Of a stretch of DNA of 64,000 nt, positions 12,781 to 24,148 are shown one piece after another. Where the stretch lies: assembly GCA_023055505.1 (NCBI GenBank), contig JALIRH010000001.1:95386530-95450529 (forward strand), in the 5' to 3' direction. The first letter of the stretch is position 1. Each line of letters opens with the position of its first letter. The position numbers and the translations under genes were made by a program. The DNA comes from Callipepla californica brunnescens. Taxonomy: Eukaryota; Chordata; Aves; Galliformes; Odontophoridae. A model generated the notes under the pieces. It saw nothing but the letters and a program-made list of their open reading frames with translations, ran no database searches and was not told the DNA's origin.

Positions 12781-14984
12781 GTATCTAGTGAAATAAGCCT
12801 AAGATTTACAATAATTTCATAGTAGTTGTTTAGAGAGATTTATCTAAAACTTAGCCTTGTTATTTTAATACACTCTGATAGGCAAAATTTCATGTAACTT
12901 TTGAATATATCCATTTAATATGAGAACAATCCTTCAATAGTCTTTCAATTGACTGTTCAGACGCTCTCAATCCCAATGGAATGAGATCTGTAGGATCAAG
13001 AAATTTATTTCCTTCATGTTTCCCTACTTATGTATATAATTTTCAGTGACCAGATAAGATTCCTTTACAAGAGAGTTAAGGCTCACTGGATTGGATATCA
13101 CTTCTTATCATACTACGCACCATTTTCTTTTCTCCGCAAAGCTTTAATGTAATCTACAGATAGTTTATTTCTTTGTATGATTTCAAAATACTTTTAGAGC
13201 ATTACTTCAGATTATCTCCATTATTCAGAATAATGGAACTGCATATCATTTGTTCATGATATTTTATAAAAATGGGCATGATCCCTGACTCCCTGTTACA
13301 GAGTATTGTCATGGAATCACTCTTTTTTCATTTTCCCCTTCTTTCAAAATTGAAATAAAATTGAGAAGTTATTTCAAATCTTTCCACGTAGAGTATGTGA
13401 GGGATTAAGACACCAAGTCTAACTTCCAAAATTAGGGTAGGTGGGTTAGGTTGAGAAGCCCTTAGATATTTTTTTTCAGTAATTTTTAAAATTCATTTTT
13501 GAACCATTCTTACACTGACAAAGTGAAGATCAGCGGTTTATCTTAGTTAGCCAAATAAACTAACAGTGATGATACTCTTAAAATGTAATCCATCTCTAAG
13601 TTCATTACAAAGACCTATGTCTCAAAAGTTACAGCTAGACACAAAACAATTCCATCAGACTGATTTTCAAATACTCAGTTGTATACTGCAACGACTGAGT
13701 ACTTAAAAAAAGATACTAAATTTATTTTAGGTTATATTTATCTCTTGGTAAAAGTTGAATATGCTTCTTTGGGAAAGAGTAATTTCTGATAAGTACTTTA
13801 AACACATGCTTTTAATAAATTTAAATGCTTTCTGGTGATAGGTTTATTGTTAAAAATGTTATTTGATTTGGAAATCATTGTATCTAATCAAATACATAGG
13901 AGTTTCCAAGCAATACCATTGCACAAGAGAACTATAATAGTTTTTTGGATATATATTTTAAAAAGTTGTGGGAATTTAATATTTTTCTGTGATAAACAGC
14001 TTCTGTTTGTTTGTTTTTGTTTTTTAAGAATACTACAGGTAGTATAGGTAACTAAATTATCTTATTTATCTGGGATATTGTGAAGGAGGTTGACATGTTT
14101 CAGTATAGTTATGGCCAGATCATCTCAACTGAGACTTTAGTCATAATCTAGGAATGTTCATTTTAATTTCTTGTACAGGGATCCTAATTTCACTACATTC
14201 CTAATTTATGATGCTTAGTTATGTATCTTAAGATAGGTGAGGCTAAGAAAAGCAATCACAGTCCAGATGAGGGGACAAACAGGTTGTTACTCCACATCAA
14301 TCCAGAAGGAACCTAAAGGGTTTTCTTATTTTTCTCTGCAATGACTAGGGATTTATTGCAGTAATTATGCAGTCATATTTAACTTAAACAACATTTAGTG
14401 CCTGGAGCTTTGCATTTATCATCTCATCCTTTTCTCCTTTTCTCACAGCCACTATCATAGTGAGAACTGAAATGCTACTGTCTGAAATGGCAGCATTTCG
14501 GATACAAAAAGCTATGATAATGCATATCCAATACAGAGATTGTATTTTACTTTTTCTAAGTGTAAATAAAAATCAAGTATTAAATTTAGCTTCAAATATT
14601 CTGCCCCAGACTGGATGAAGGATTCCACAGTTCTTCCAGTTCATTTAATTATTTCTGTGTACGTGTAAGTTTAACTAATGGCTGCTGACTGAACACAGAA
14701 CAGAAAACATTATGTGGAGGAGAACCTGGAAGGCTGAAGTTAATTTATCCTAGAGTAGAGGATCTTACAGGTTAGAAATCTAGGGAGATAACTAATTCTA
14801 TTATTCTGGGCTCAAGTGGCTGCTTATGTAGAAAGTGGAGTTGTTTTTTTTTACACACTGCACAGCAAAGGACCAAGAACCGGTGGAGGTTGAAAGAAAT
14901 GAGTCTGTGACAGCTCATAGAGAGAAAACAAACAATACAAAAAGCACTTAACAATGAAGGTAATTATAAAGCTTTTTAAGGTAG
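12781..14984. other. AT-rich unique DNA with one strong hairpin
   Basis: No gene or recognisable mobile element. The only structured item is the interrupted palindrome at 14453-14519, listed separately. Confidence 0.55.
14453..14519. repeat. Interrupted palindrome (two-stage hairpin)
   Basis: Outer arms TATCATAG (14453-14460) and CTATGATA (14512-14519) are perfect complements. Inner arms CTGAAATGCT (14467-14476) and AGCATTTCGG (14492-14501) pair over 10 positions with one G-T wobble. A 15-base loop lies inside, and an asymmetric internal loop (6 versus 10 bases) separates the stems. Size and shape resemble a small RNA hairpin or the core of a palindromic DNA transposon. Nothing shows that it is transcribed. 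Confidence 0.6.
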
Positions 14985-15216
14985 GTACCTTAAGGATGGT
15001 CTAGTTCCATCCCCCACCCCCTGCCAAAGGCAGAGGCATCCCTTCACTAGATCAGGTTGCTCAAAGCTCCATGCAACCTGGCCTTGAACACTTCCAGAAA
15101 TGGAGTATCCACAACTTCTCCAAGGAACTTCTGTCAGTACCTTACCATCCAATGAGTAAATTTCCTCCTAACCTCTAATCTAAATCTCCCCTCTTTTAAA
15201 TTAAAGCTATCACATC
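14985..15216 (-). mobile_element. CR1 LINE 3' end fragment
   Basis: The plus strand shows the reverse complement of the CR1 3' end in order: GTCTAGTTCCATCCCCCACC, CCCTGCCAAAGGCAG, CACTAGATCAGGTTGCTCAAAG, CCTGGCCTTGAACACTTCCAG, and CTCCTAACCTCTAATCTAAATCT. It covers the 3' UTR and the last codons of ORF2 only. It is a typical heavily 5'-truncated CR1 copy. The terminal ATTCTATG units are worn away. Confidence 0.9.
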
Positions 15217-17956
15217 TTTTTTATTTTTATTTTTTAAACACAGTTGTATGTAGTTTTAGAAATGACATGACTTCCTTATTCAATGGGAAAAGTGCTACTT
15301 GAAATACTCATAAATGGAAGACCCTATCTGTACTTGTGTGATTCATCAGATAAATAATTTTAATTTGGTAAATGAAATGTCTTTATTTCACTTAAATCTC
15401 CATGGAGAATTTGGAGAGATCCTAAGAACAATCTGCTTACTTGTCCATGTTTTAACAAAATGGGAAGTAAAACTGCTGTCTATGGATCATTCAGTGCTCA
15501 GAAACAGATACTGAACATGAGAAGAGTCCTCCTGATGTACGATTATTGTTCACTTGTTCTCTGTCTCCATTCTGTGTCCCCCCACATGTCTTCTGTGGAC
15601 AGCTTCTCAGCAGTATGTCTTGGATGGTGAGTTAAATGATCTGCCTGACATACTGAAAACATGGGATCATTTTGATTTATGTGAGTCATTTTCCAGCACT
15701 TGCTGAGCTTGCAATTTCAGAATCATTGTTCGCCTGACTCCTGAAAACATTTCTTGGACATGCCACAAGTAAGCTTAAGGAGAAAATTTGGACAAATCCT
15801 AAATTTTAAGGCAAGTTCAGAATTCGCCTTAAAAACGATATTAATGAAAACATTTATCACCTATGACTCAGTCAGAAAAGTATACATAAAAAGAGCAAGG
15901 TCCCAGACATTGCAATTAAATCAGCCATGCTGTTACCAATGTTGTAATGATCTCTGGCACAGTTTAGTCTGTGCTATTTAGTTTAATCCCAGAAATTTCC
16001 CAAGGATTTTTTGGGCATTACCACTGATGAGATTTGATTCATGCTAGATATTTCCATGATTTAGAACAATTGTTCCTACTGGTGTGGGGATTATATGTTT
16101 TTTAACATTTTGTGTCTGTTTACCAAACAAAATTAATTAGTGATGGTGTAACACACAAGTCCCTGGCACATGATAGAAGTGGCAAGATGGTTCCATGTAG
16201 CTATCTAGTACATATTCTACAGTTAAAAGCTCTTCCTGTGAGGGGAGTGTCCCCTCCAGTACATCCTTAATTTCTGGTGCAAAGTGCAGTCTGCTTCTGT
16301 CTCATCTGCACATTGTGAGGAGCCATGTTAGCTCAAACCTAATGCACATGCATATATCCTTTCAGATGGAGGAAACAAAGATACATTCTAGCAGGCCTCT
16401 TCATGAAGATAACTAAAGCTTATCTTTGCAAATGAAATGAGGCCAGCAAATTCAATCTGCCTACAGTAGGATGTACTGAAATGTAGTTTGAGCCTCAGGG
16501 TGTGCTTGAGATTTTTGGATGTTACAGTGTGAAAAATAATTGAAGAATTTTACAAAGTGTGGAAAAGCCTTAAAGCACCAATATTTCAACACTAAGATCC
16601 ATATACAGAAAAAGAAAAGAAAAATATTCAAACTGACAGAAAGGAAGATGTGGAAAATATAGGAATGTAGTTGTGTGTATCATCCAGACCAAAAGATAAG
16701 ATAATGGATGGCAATGAACTGGTCGATAAGGGGTGGAGTGAGCAGCCCATCGAGGCCCTGTGTCATTACTTCAAAATTCCTGGATCAAGTCTTCCACTAA
16801 ATTTTGATGTTTGATAAAATTTGCTTAATTCCTTTAATTAAAATGTATTTAATCTGTTCAAATGATTATACTGCTTACCAGCTAACTGAAGCAGACTTAA
16901 TTCAGAAACTGATGACCAGTGGCAAAACTATATGGGAAAAATGCAACAATATGTCTCACGTAATAGTTAAATCATACCAGCATTATTAATCTTATTATTC
17001 CAGGAGGATTAATATTTGTTTTCCATTATTATATTTTTTATTACATCACAGTGAAGTGGGATTTTGAAAGAAATCATTAAAGTAATTAGTAGAGCAGATA
17101 GTAAATACACTGAGAACTACATTATTCTTATTAGTAGTTAAAAGCTTGTTCAGGTTAGCTATTTTAAGAGTCCATTTTAATTTTCTTCAAGCTGTTTATT
17201 TCAAGATCTCCCTTATTATTACTGTGTTGAAAGTTAATGATAATTTCTTTGCAGATGTACTACATTAGCTACTTTTATACAGAACTGTTGTTAAATTTAT
17301 ATAAAAACATTTGCATTTTCTTATATTAGGTAAACATTTAAGTGAGTGTATCAGTATTTATATGCCCAGTGTGGCTTTCCAATTGTGAAAAGTGATGATT
17401 TTTTAACGTAACATTTATTTGACCTCTTCAATAAAATTTTCCTTAATACCAAATCTTCCACATATGTATCTGCATTTCCCAGGGCTGAGACTAAGCAGAA
17501 CAGAACTAATCTAGTCTTAGTATGCCAAAAAGCAGAATTTCCATGGCTTATTTATGAGAAATGCTTATTTCTCTTCTTGTATAGCATATGGTACAGGAAA
17601 TTTTTTCTTCTCAGAAGAGAATAAAACAAAAATAGTCATTGGTTCCTCCTTAACAGTTAATCCCCATTTTGGTGTGAAGATTCCTGCAAAATAATGAGTG
17701 AAGTTATAAAATTTAACCATCTAATGTCTTAAAAATAAACTACATCTTATACCCTTTAGAAGTTCTCATAGTACTGTTTTTCACATAAATGTGGAAAAAA
17801 AGAAAACTTTACTCTTCTGGAGATGTTATGTTGGTTTGTCTCTACTGTAATGTTGCTTAAACTTATCACTGACAGCAGCAGTAAAAACCTGACAGTAGAA
17901 ATCCTTCACTGTCAGTGGTGGTTGTTGAATCAGAAATGATCTGTATGTGACAATTC

Positions 17957-17982
17957 TTTTTTTTTTTTTTTTTTTTTTTTTT
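17957..17982. repeat. T26 homopolymer
   Basis: An uninterrupted run of 26 T. It could be the A tail of a minus-strand retrocopy, but the sequence to its right shows no recognisable element, so it is listed only as a homopolymer. Confidence 0.9.
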
Positions 17983-19088
17983 ACATTTGAATAAAAACAA
18001 ACGGAACAGTGATTGAACGGCGCTCAGCATTATTGGCTGACTAAATCATAGGCAGGATCTGAAAATAGAATTGTGTCCATTGCAAATTCCAATTAAAAAA
18101 ATGCATCTATTTGAATGAAATATAAAAAATACTAAATTTACAATTAAAAGTAGGTTGTATACTCCATACAGACATTTATTGGAAAAAAAAAATGCATTTG
18201 ATTGTATTTTGAAAATATGTAAAAAGAACTTATGCATAATTTGCAATTCATGCAAATAGAATATAATGAAGATTACAGAAGAACTTACGTTACTGAAAAA
18301 CTACATGAGTGTATGGTTTATATGATTTTAAGCCGATATCTTACCATGGTAAGTCAAGCTAGTAACAGCAGAACAAAGATAACAAATATTTAATGAGTCA
18401 GTGATTTTTTCAATTCCATTCCTAATCTGAAATAAAGTTCTGCTGGGAAATTTTGTTCAAATGTGCTTTGTTATTTTCATAACACAGTTCTGGATACTTT
18501 AACTGTCTTTTTAAACTTTAATCATCCAAAAAAATACCATGAAGATTCTGAAAGGTTACTAAGGACATCTGAAATATAATTACATTAACTTTGTGTATGT
18601 TTTTCCCATTACTGATGTTATCATACTGTGTTTAAGTCAACTTTCTAGTCAGTAATTCCTGTGACACCACACTAATTTAAAAAAGCAGAGAAGTCATTAT
18701 GCTAAGCAAGTAATCAGACAGTAAGAGAGAAAACTATCAAGGGTAGTAAATGCTGCAGGGTAAATCTGTTGCAAAAATTATGCTGGGAAAGAAAAGCATA
18801 GTGAGAAGCCAAATACATGATGTACGTTAATCTAAATTCTAAAATGGGAGATATGAGAAGTGGATATGTTTTCCCTGAAGAAAATTTTCTGCTAGCCTTT
18901 GTGTTCATAGAGATTTCTCTTCCTGTCTCATGTATGCAATTAAGTGGTTCTTTCTGACTCGATTCCAACTTAATGACTCCGCAGAATCTGATCATGAAAT
19001 TATAGTGTCATTTAAACAACTACAAAACTGTGTAGTCTTTTGTGCTTTCACAATCTGCCTTACTGATTACTCCTCTTTATAATTCTGT

Positions 19089-19583
19089 TTGCAGAACGCT
19101 ATATTTTGGGAGAATGGTATTTTCTATTTGATGGGGATGAGTTGGATTATATATATATATATATATTTATATTTTTTTCAGCGAGGATGTTACCCACGGG
19201 ATAAAAAGATTTATAAGGTACATAAAGAAATGGATTCTACGTACATCATCTCAGTTTTTGTAGGAATGACAATTAAGTTTCCAGAACAGCAAAGCTCCCT
19301 TGAGAAAAATAAAATAATAATTAAAATTATTTCTGCTTTGCTGAAAATTTTGCTATTTTACATTGTCTATACAATATATAAGGGAATACACAAAGAAAAT
19401 GCATTATTCCATGCGCAAGGTGTGTGTTTGCTTGTTTCTTGTTATATATGTGAAATACTTGTTATCGGTATTGTATATCTTAATATGTTTCAACATTACT
19501 TTTGTAATGAAACTTCAATTTTTCTAGAGGAGCAAAACGAAATAGACAAAATAGAATGTGATAGTAACTTCAACTCATATTAG
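19089..19583 (+). other. Unexplained 164-codon AT-rich ORF, probably not a gene
   Basis: The longest plus-strand ORF that does not overlap a recognised mobile element. It starts at an ATG and ends at TAG. Residues 21-30 are encoded by a (TA)n run (WIIYIYIYLYFF). The rest is rich in I, K, N, Y, as expected from AT-rich random sequence, with two hydrophobic stretches near residues 82-97 and 112-130. Just after the TA run is a T-rich tract ending in CAG, which could act as a splice acceptor, and 38 bases later is AAG/GTACAT, which could act as a donor. I do not recognise the protein, I see no promoter, and chance is the simplest explanation. Confidence 0.15.
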
Positions 19584-19870
19584 CTAAAACTGGCAACGTT
19601 TGCTTGCTATGGTTGTGGACTGTAAAACTATCCCGTGTTTCCTTCTATGCACCTCTGTAAATCAGTAGTGAAAAAATAAGGTTATACATATACTATGTAG
19701 TATGTAGAGCCTTATCAAGGGTATAAGAAGCTATGAAAGCATATTACATTATTTACAGAACTCTGTATGTAGAATATTTCAGTTTAGAATCTTTAAGCAC
19801 TTTTCTGTCATTCCCTAATAATAACATCCACATAATAGTCTTTTAGGCATACATTTTCATTCCAAACATG

Positions 19871-20905
19871 CAGAATCAGAGAAATCTAGAATATCCCAAG
19901 TTGGAAGAAACCCACAAGGTTAATTGAGTACAACTCTTGGCTCCACACAGGAATACCTAAAAATTAAATGCTTGAGAGTGTTGTCCAAGTATTTCTTGAA
20001 TTCTGGCAGACTTGGGGCTGTGACCGCTATATCTTCTATGCTCAACCACCACATCAGTGAAGAACTTTTTCCTAATATTAACCTGACCCTCTCCTGACAA
20101 AGCTCCATGCCATTCTCTTGAGTCCTGTCCTGTCATCAGAGAGGAGAGATCTGTGCCTGCCTCTCCACTCTTCCCATGAGGAAGCTGAAGACTCCCCTCA
20201 GTCTCCTCTTCTCTAGGCTCAACCTAATGGACATCAGCCAATCCTGATTCATCTTGACCTCCAGACCCTTCACCACCTTTGTTGCTCTCCTTTGGATCCT
20301 CTCTTATAGTTCTATACCCTTCTTATATTGCAGCACCTAAAACTAAACAAAGTGTTGGAGGTGAGGTCATGCAGAGCAGTACAGTCCCTTCCCTTGCCTG
20401 GTGGCAGTACTGGTTCTGGTGCGCCCCAGAATACAATTGACCCTTTTGGCTGCCAAGTCACACTTCTGGCTCAGATTCCACTTGTTATAAACCAGAACCC
20501 CAAGATAGATTCTTTTTCACTGAACTGCTCTCCAGCCTCTTCAGGTTTGCACCATCCCATGTGCAGAATCAACACTTGCTCTTGCTGAACTTTATGTGGC
20601 TGGTGATTTCCCAGCTCTCTAATTTGTCATGATCTCTCTGCAAGACCTCTGCACTCTTAAGGGAGTCAATAGCTCCTCCTAATGTAGCATCACTCTCACA
20701 TTAAATTAGTTTGTAGATAATTTGTAAAAGCACTGAAGAGAACTGGCCTTAAAATGAAGCCCTGGTGAACCCCACTAGTGACCGGTCACAAGACTGGTAT
20801 GACTCCACTTACTTAAACCCTTTGAACCCAACCCATCAGCCAGTTGTTCATCTGCATATTCATCTAGCTGCATGTTTGACATTTTGTCCATAATGATGCC
20901 ATGAG
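19871..20905 (-). mobile_element. CR1 LINE 3' half, old and broken
   Basis: In reverse complement this shows the CR1 3' end (CAGAATCAGAGAAATCTAGA, then a GTTGGAAGAAACC block), the 3' UTR, and the RT C-terminal coding region. Further blocks on the plus strand are CTCCTCTTCTCTAGGCTCAA, TTTGGATCCTCTCTTATAG, GGCTGCCAAGTCACACTTCT, TGAACTTTATGTGGCTGGTG and CCTGGTGAACCCCACTAGTG. These correspond to successive parts of the RT and its C-terminal extension. Many stops and indels break the frame. The wording differs from the other CR1 copies here, so it is likely an older subfamily. Confidence 0.88.
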
Positions 20906-21769
20906 AGATAACAACTATGATTCTATTTGATTCTATGCTTTTCTCAAAGATGCATCCATTATTTCTGAACCTTTTTATTTCTTATGTTGCTCAAAGCAAG
21001 GAACAGCAGGCTTTACTTTCAAGCTTATCATATAACCTACAGAAAGCTCCTTTTCTGATCCTTCATAACTAATGACTGACTTGAGTTACAGGCCCAGTCC
21101 CTAAACATCCCCTTACTGCAAAGACTCCCTGTATGTATCCTAAAAAGAAACTGAAGTACATAGGATAATGTCATTCATACTTTATCAGGTTAAATGGTCA
21201 TGATCCAAGGATTTTCACACAGAAGCAGAACATAGGAAGTGTGCAGAACAGTACATGCCCACAGCAAGTACTGAAAATCCTTTCTCTAACTTTTATTTGG
21301 AATGGCTTTGACAAGATTAGTTTGCAACACCTCATATTTTTATCTGACATGAAAGTGCAATTCTAAATGAAACTTAAAAAGATTTCTATGATAAAAAATA
21401 ACATTTCTGAAGTTATCTAGTAATCATTTGTTCTGAAATGTTTATATACTGTTAATTTTTACCTTTGGCCTTTTTCCAGTACCCAGGCTTCAGTTTTAGG
21501 CTTCATAATCATTTTAGAAATAATCTGTTTATTGGTAGCGTTCAAATACATTCTCTTACAATAAGCATTTGTAATGGATATTTCTATCTTCCCCTCGGCT
21601 TCCTAGTTTTCATGAATTTGTTAGAAAACAACCACCTTCCACTGGTGTGCCTGAGACACCAAGTGATTCATGTGTGAATTTTGATGACTGTACTTGACAA
21701 GTTACATTCAATTTACTGCAATGTAAATTGATTAAATTGTTAAATAATGCATTAGAACAACCAACCAGT
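20906..21769. other. Unique DNA, no gene seen
   Basis: No gene or recognised element. Immediately right of the CR1 lies ATGATTCTATTTGATTCTAT (20917-20936), which resembles the terminal repeat of a plus-strand CR1, but it has no CR1 body beside it. Confidence 0.5.
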
Positions 21770-22510
21770 AGTTTTTTTTGTTGTTTTTTTTTTTAATAAA
21801 ACACTGTCCTTATCAGTGTATAATCAGCTTATAAATACCGCATTGAAGCAGTATGCACTTTATTATTTAGTGCAGAGAGGGTAGGGTTAATCACACTCTT
21901 CCAAGAGACACTGCTATTGAGACATGAGGTTCAGACTGGTCTGTCTTGCTTTCTAAATGCCTTCTCAGAGGACCGTCAATGTGTCTGAATCCACTCCTAA
22001 TCCCACATTTGGTCAATGATTTATGTCTGACGATTACATGTGCACAGTCAATCTAAGATACAATCCTAGTGAAACTAACACAGTTTATTAGTCAGTTCTT
22101 GAGGATCTGTATTGACAAGGCAGCTTGATGTCTACACGTTAAGGATCTTTGCGGTAGGCATAATCTCCAAAGGTGTTCCTACTCAAGGGGAGATCCTTTT
22201 GTGCAACCAGCTGCCACGTGGGAGAGCCCAAGGGGCTCTTGGGCTGCTCAGTATTTCTGTGGTAAAATGATTGATTTGTAGTCAGACTATTTAGCACATG
22301 CTCAATTGGTCCTCCATTTCTGAAACCAGTGTCCGCTACCAGTTCTTTCAGCCCTCCATTTTGACATAGATCTATGGTAATTATCAGTTTTAGCAAGACA
22401 GTGCTATCAGTCTTGAGGAAGGCCTTGGGCATCATGACCAAGACAAAGGAGGAAATTGAGGACAGAGAGGAGTACATTATCACAGGTACTAGCTGGGGCA
22501 GCATAATTTT
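21770..22510 (-). mobile_element. A-tailed retroelement-like block with a 121-codon ORF
   Basis: On the minus strand an ORF of 121 codons (22504-22139) is followed by about 350 bases holding an AATAAA about 50 bases before an A-rich tail (plus-strand T-run 21772-21795). The part after the stop, with GTCAATACAGATCCTCAAGA, AACTGACTAATAAACTG and AGGATTGTATC, resembles an interspersed bird LTR-type repeat I have seen. The ORF product (rich in L, S, T, with NGGLKELVADTGFRNGG near residues 50-66) is not one I recognise. No target duplication is visible. It could be a solo LTR with flanking viral sequence, a processed pseudogene, or an unrelated ORF beside a repeat. Confidence 0.35.
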
Positions 22511-23601
22511 TTATTAAAAGTTTTAGAAGTTGATGTGCAAATATGCTAGTGAGCTAAATTTTTAACAGGATGTTATAAAATTCACTGTAGCAGATATAGA
22601 TAAAAAAAAATAGTTTTGTTAATAGCACTTTTGTCCATGAATTGAAATTCTATTCCTAGTTTATGGAATGTGGCTTTTCTATATGTACATAGTTTTTAAA
22701 CAACAATGACAATAAAAGTGGATTAAGAAGTCCATACAGTAATGATTACTTTTATATGTGAATAAAATGTAAGATATTCTTTATATCTCAGCAATATTAT
22801 AAGCAAATTATTTGAACCATAAAGCTGAAAATATAAATGAGCTGGAAATTACTCATCAAGAATTGTTATAATTTGATTGTATAATAACTGTTAGTATATG
22901 TAAAGATATTTACAATACAAGCATATTCATTTTAGGATAAGAATATTAGAGTTGAATTTGGTGGAAACAATATTTATGAAACTGAACGAGAATTGCTTTT
23001 CTTCTGTAAGGTTTTGCATGTCCCGTAGAATTTTATAGCAGTTCTATTATCAATTAAATTTTACAGGAAGCACAAAAAAGCCTTCTAGAATAGGTAATAA
23101 GTTATAAAAATCTTCTTCCATTAAAGTCAGTGAATCCCCAATGTCCTTTTATAGGCACTGAAGAGAATAAATGATGTTGGATATGTTATGAACTTGGTTA
23201 TGTTATGAACTTCTGATTCAAATATCAATATTCCTGAGGCTCTATGCATTTTATTAGCCAGCGTTTATCTACAAAAAGATATTTGCCCAGTGGTGGTGCA
23301 ACATACATTTGGTGGGACTTTTTGTATTTGAGGACTGAATGCTGTACTAGACTGGGTAAAGTCAAGATTTCCAGAGATCTGGTTCTGTGTCTGCAGAAAG
23401 TATAAATCCCTAAAACTAGACTAAGTATTCTTGAGCTCACATATGTTGTATATTTGTATGAAATATAACTTTTAAATTAATCAATTATAATTAACAATTT
23501 TCAGAATCAAACCCACTACAGTATATTTCAAAAACTGTTGATTTATTGTTAATTGTATAAATATTAGTACTGAATTTTTTCTGTGAAAATATCTTTACAG
23601 G
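22511..23601. other. AT-rich unique DNA, no gene seen
   Basis: No gene, RNA gene or recognised element. Short AT-rich ORFs only. Confidence 0.6.
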
Positions 23602-24148
23602 TGTCATGGTTTTAATTTTTAGATATTGATATTCCACATCATAACATCAGATAGTGCACTGGGAATTAAAGAGTTAATGCTTCAGTTCTGTGGATCATCA
23701 CTGGTATTTCCAGGTATGGCTATCTCAGAAGAGAAAAGAACTATGTATCACAGAGGATGGTTCACTATTCTGTTTCTGTTTTCCATTCAGAGGGAAAGAT
23801 CGAACCACAGATCATGAGACACCTCTCCTTTCCCTTTCTGCTTGTCTCTGCCATATGTGAGCTCTCTAGCCACCTTCAGCATTAGATTAAGTCCTTCATT
23901 TTTTGGACACTCTCTCATTTTATTTGATGTGATTTATTAGCATCAGTTCCAATCACACTGTATTATATTATCTTGCATTCTGATATCTTATTTAATAAAT
24001 TAGCTCTCCTCAGATCATTGGTGCTGTTTTGTTTTTAGTCCTATCTCCTACCCTTTCCCCTTTTCCCCCTTTCCTAGGTTGTGGGTCTGCGGCCCTCTTA
24101 CCCCATTAGTCATGGAACCAAGCCAAACCAACCTGTGAACTGTAGACA
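23602..24148 (+). mobile_element. Solo LTR, family A, copy 1
   Basis: It begins TGTCATGGTTTT and ends GTAGACA, the TG...CA form of retroviral LTRs. It aligns along its whole length with the copies at 43832 and 57511: shared blocks include ATTCCACATCATAACATCA, GGGAATTAAAGAGTTAA, GGACACTCTCTCATTTTATT, GATATCTTATTTA, a CTCAGATCATTG block and a C/T-rich tract. Flanks are ACAGG (23597-23601) and ATAGG (24149-24153), a 5-bp target duplication with one mismatch. There is no internal retroviral sequence, so it is a solo LTR left by recombination. A 5-bp duplication fits ERVL-like elements among others. Confidence 0.85.

Larger units (their letters stand above)
15217..19870. other. AT-rich unique DNA, no gene seen
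   Basis: No convincing gene. It contains a 26-base T run (17957-17982) and a 164-codon AT-rich ORF at 19089-19583, listed separately. The run at 18000-18055, with several CpGs in otherwise CpG-poor DNA, may be a conserved non-coding element but cannot be judged from one sequence. Confidence 0.55.

Noticed and set aside
17957..17982. A tail of a minus-strand processed pseudogene
   Set aside because: The sequence to the right of the T-run shows no coding or transcript-like features and no flanking duplication.
20917..20936. Plus-strand CR1 3' terminus
   Set aside because: Only a terminal-repeat-like ATTCTATTTGATTCTAT is present; no CR1 3' UTR lies to its left in the plus orientation.
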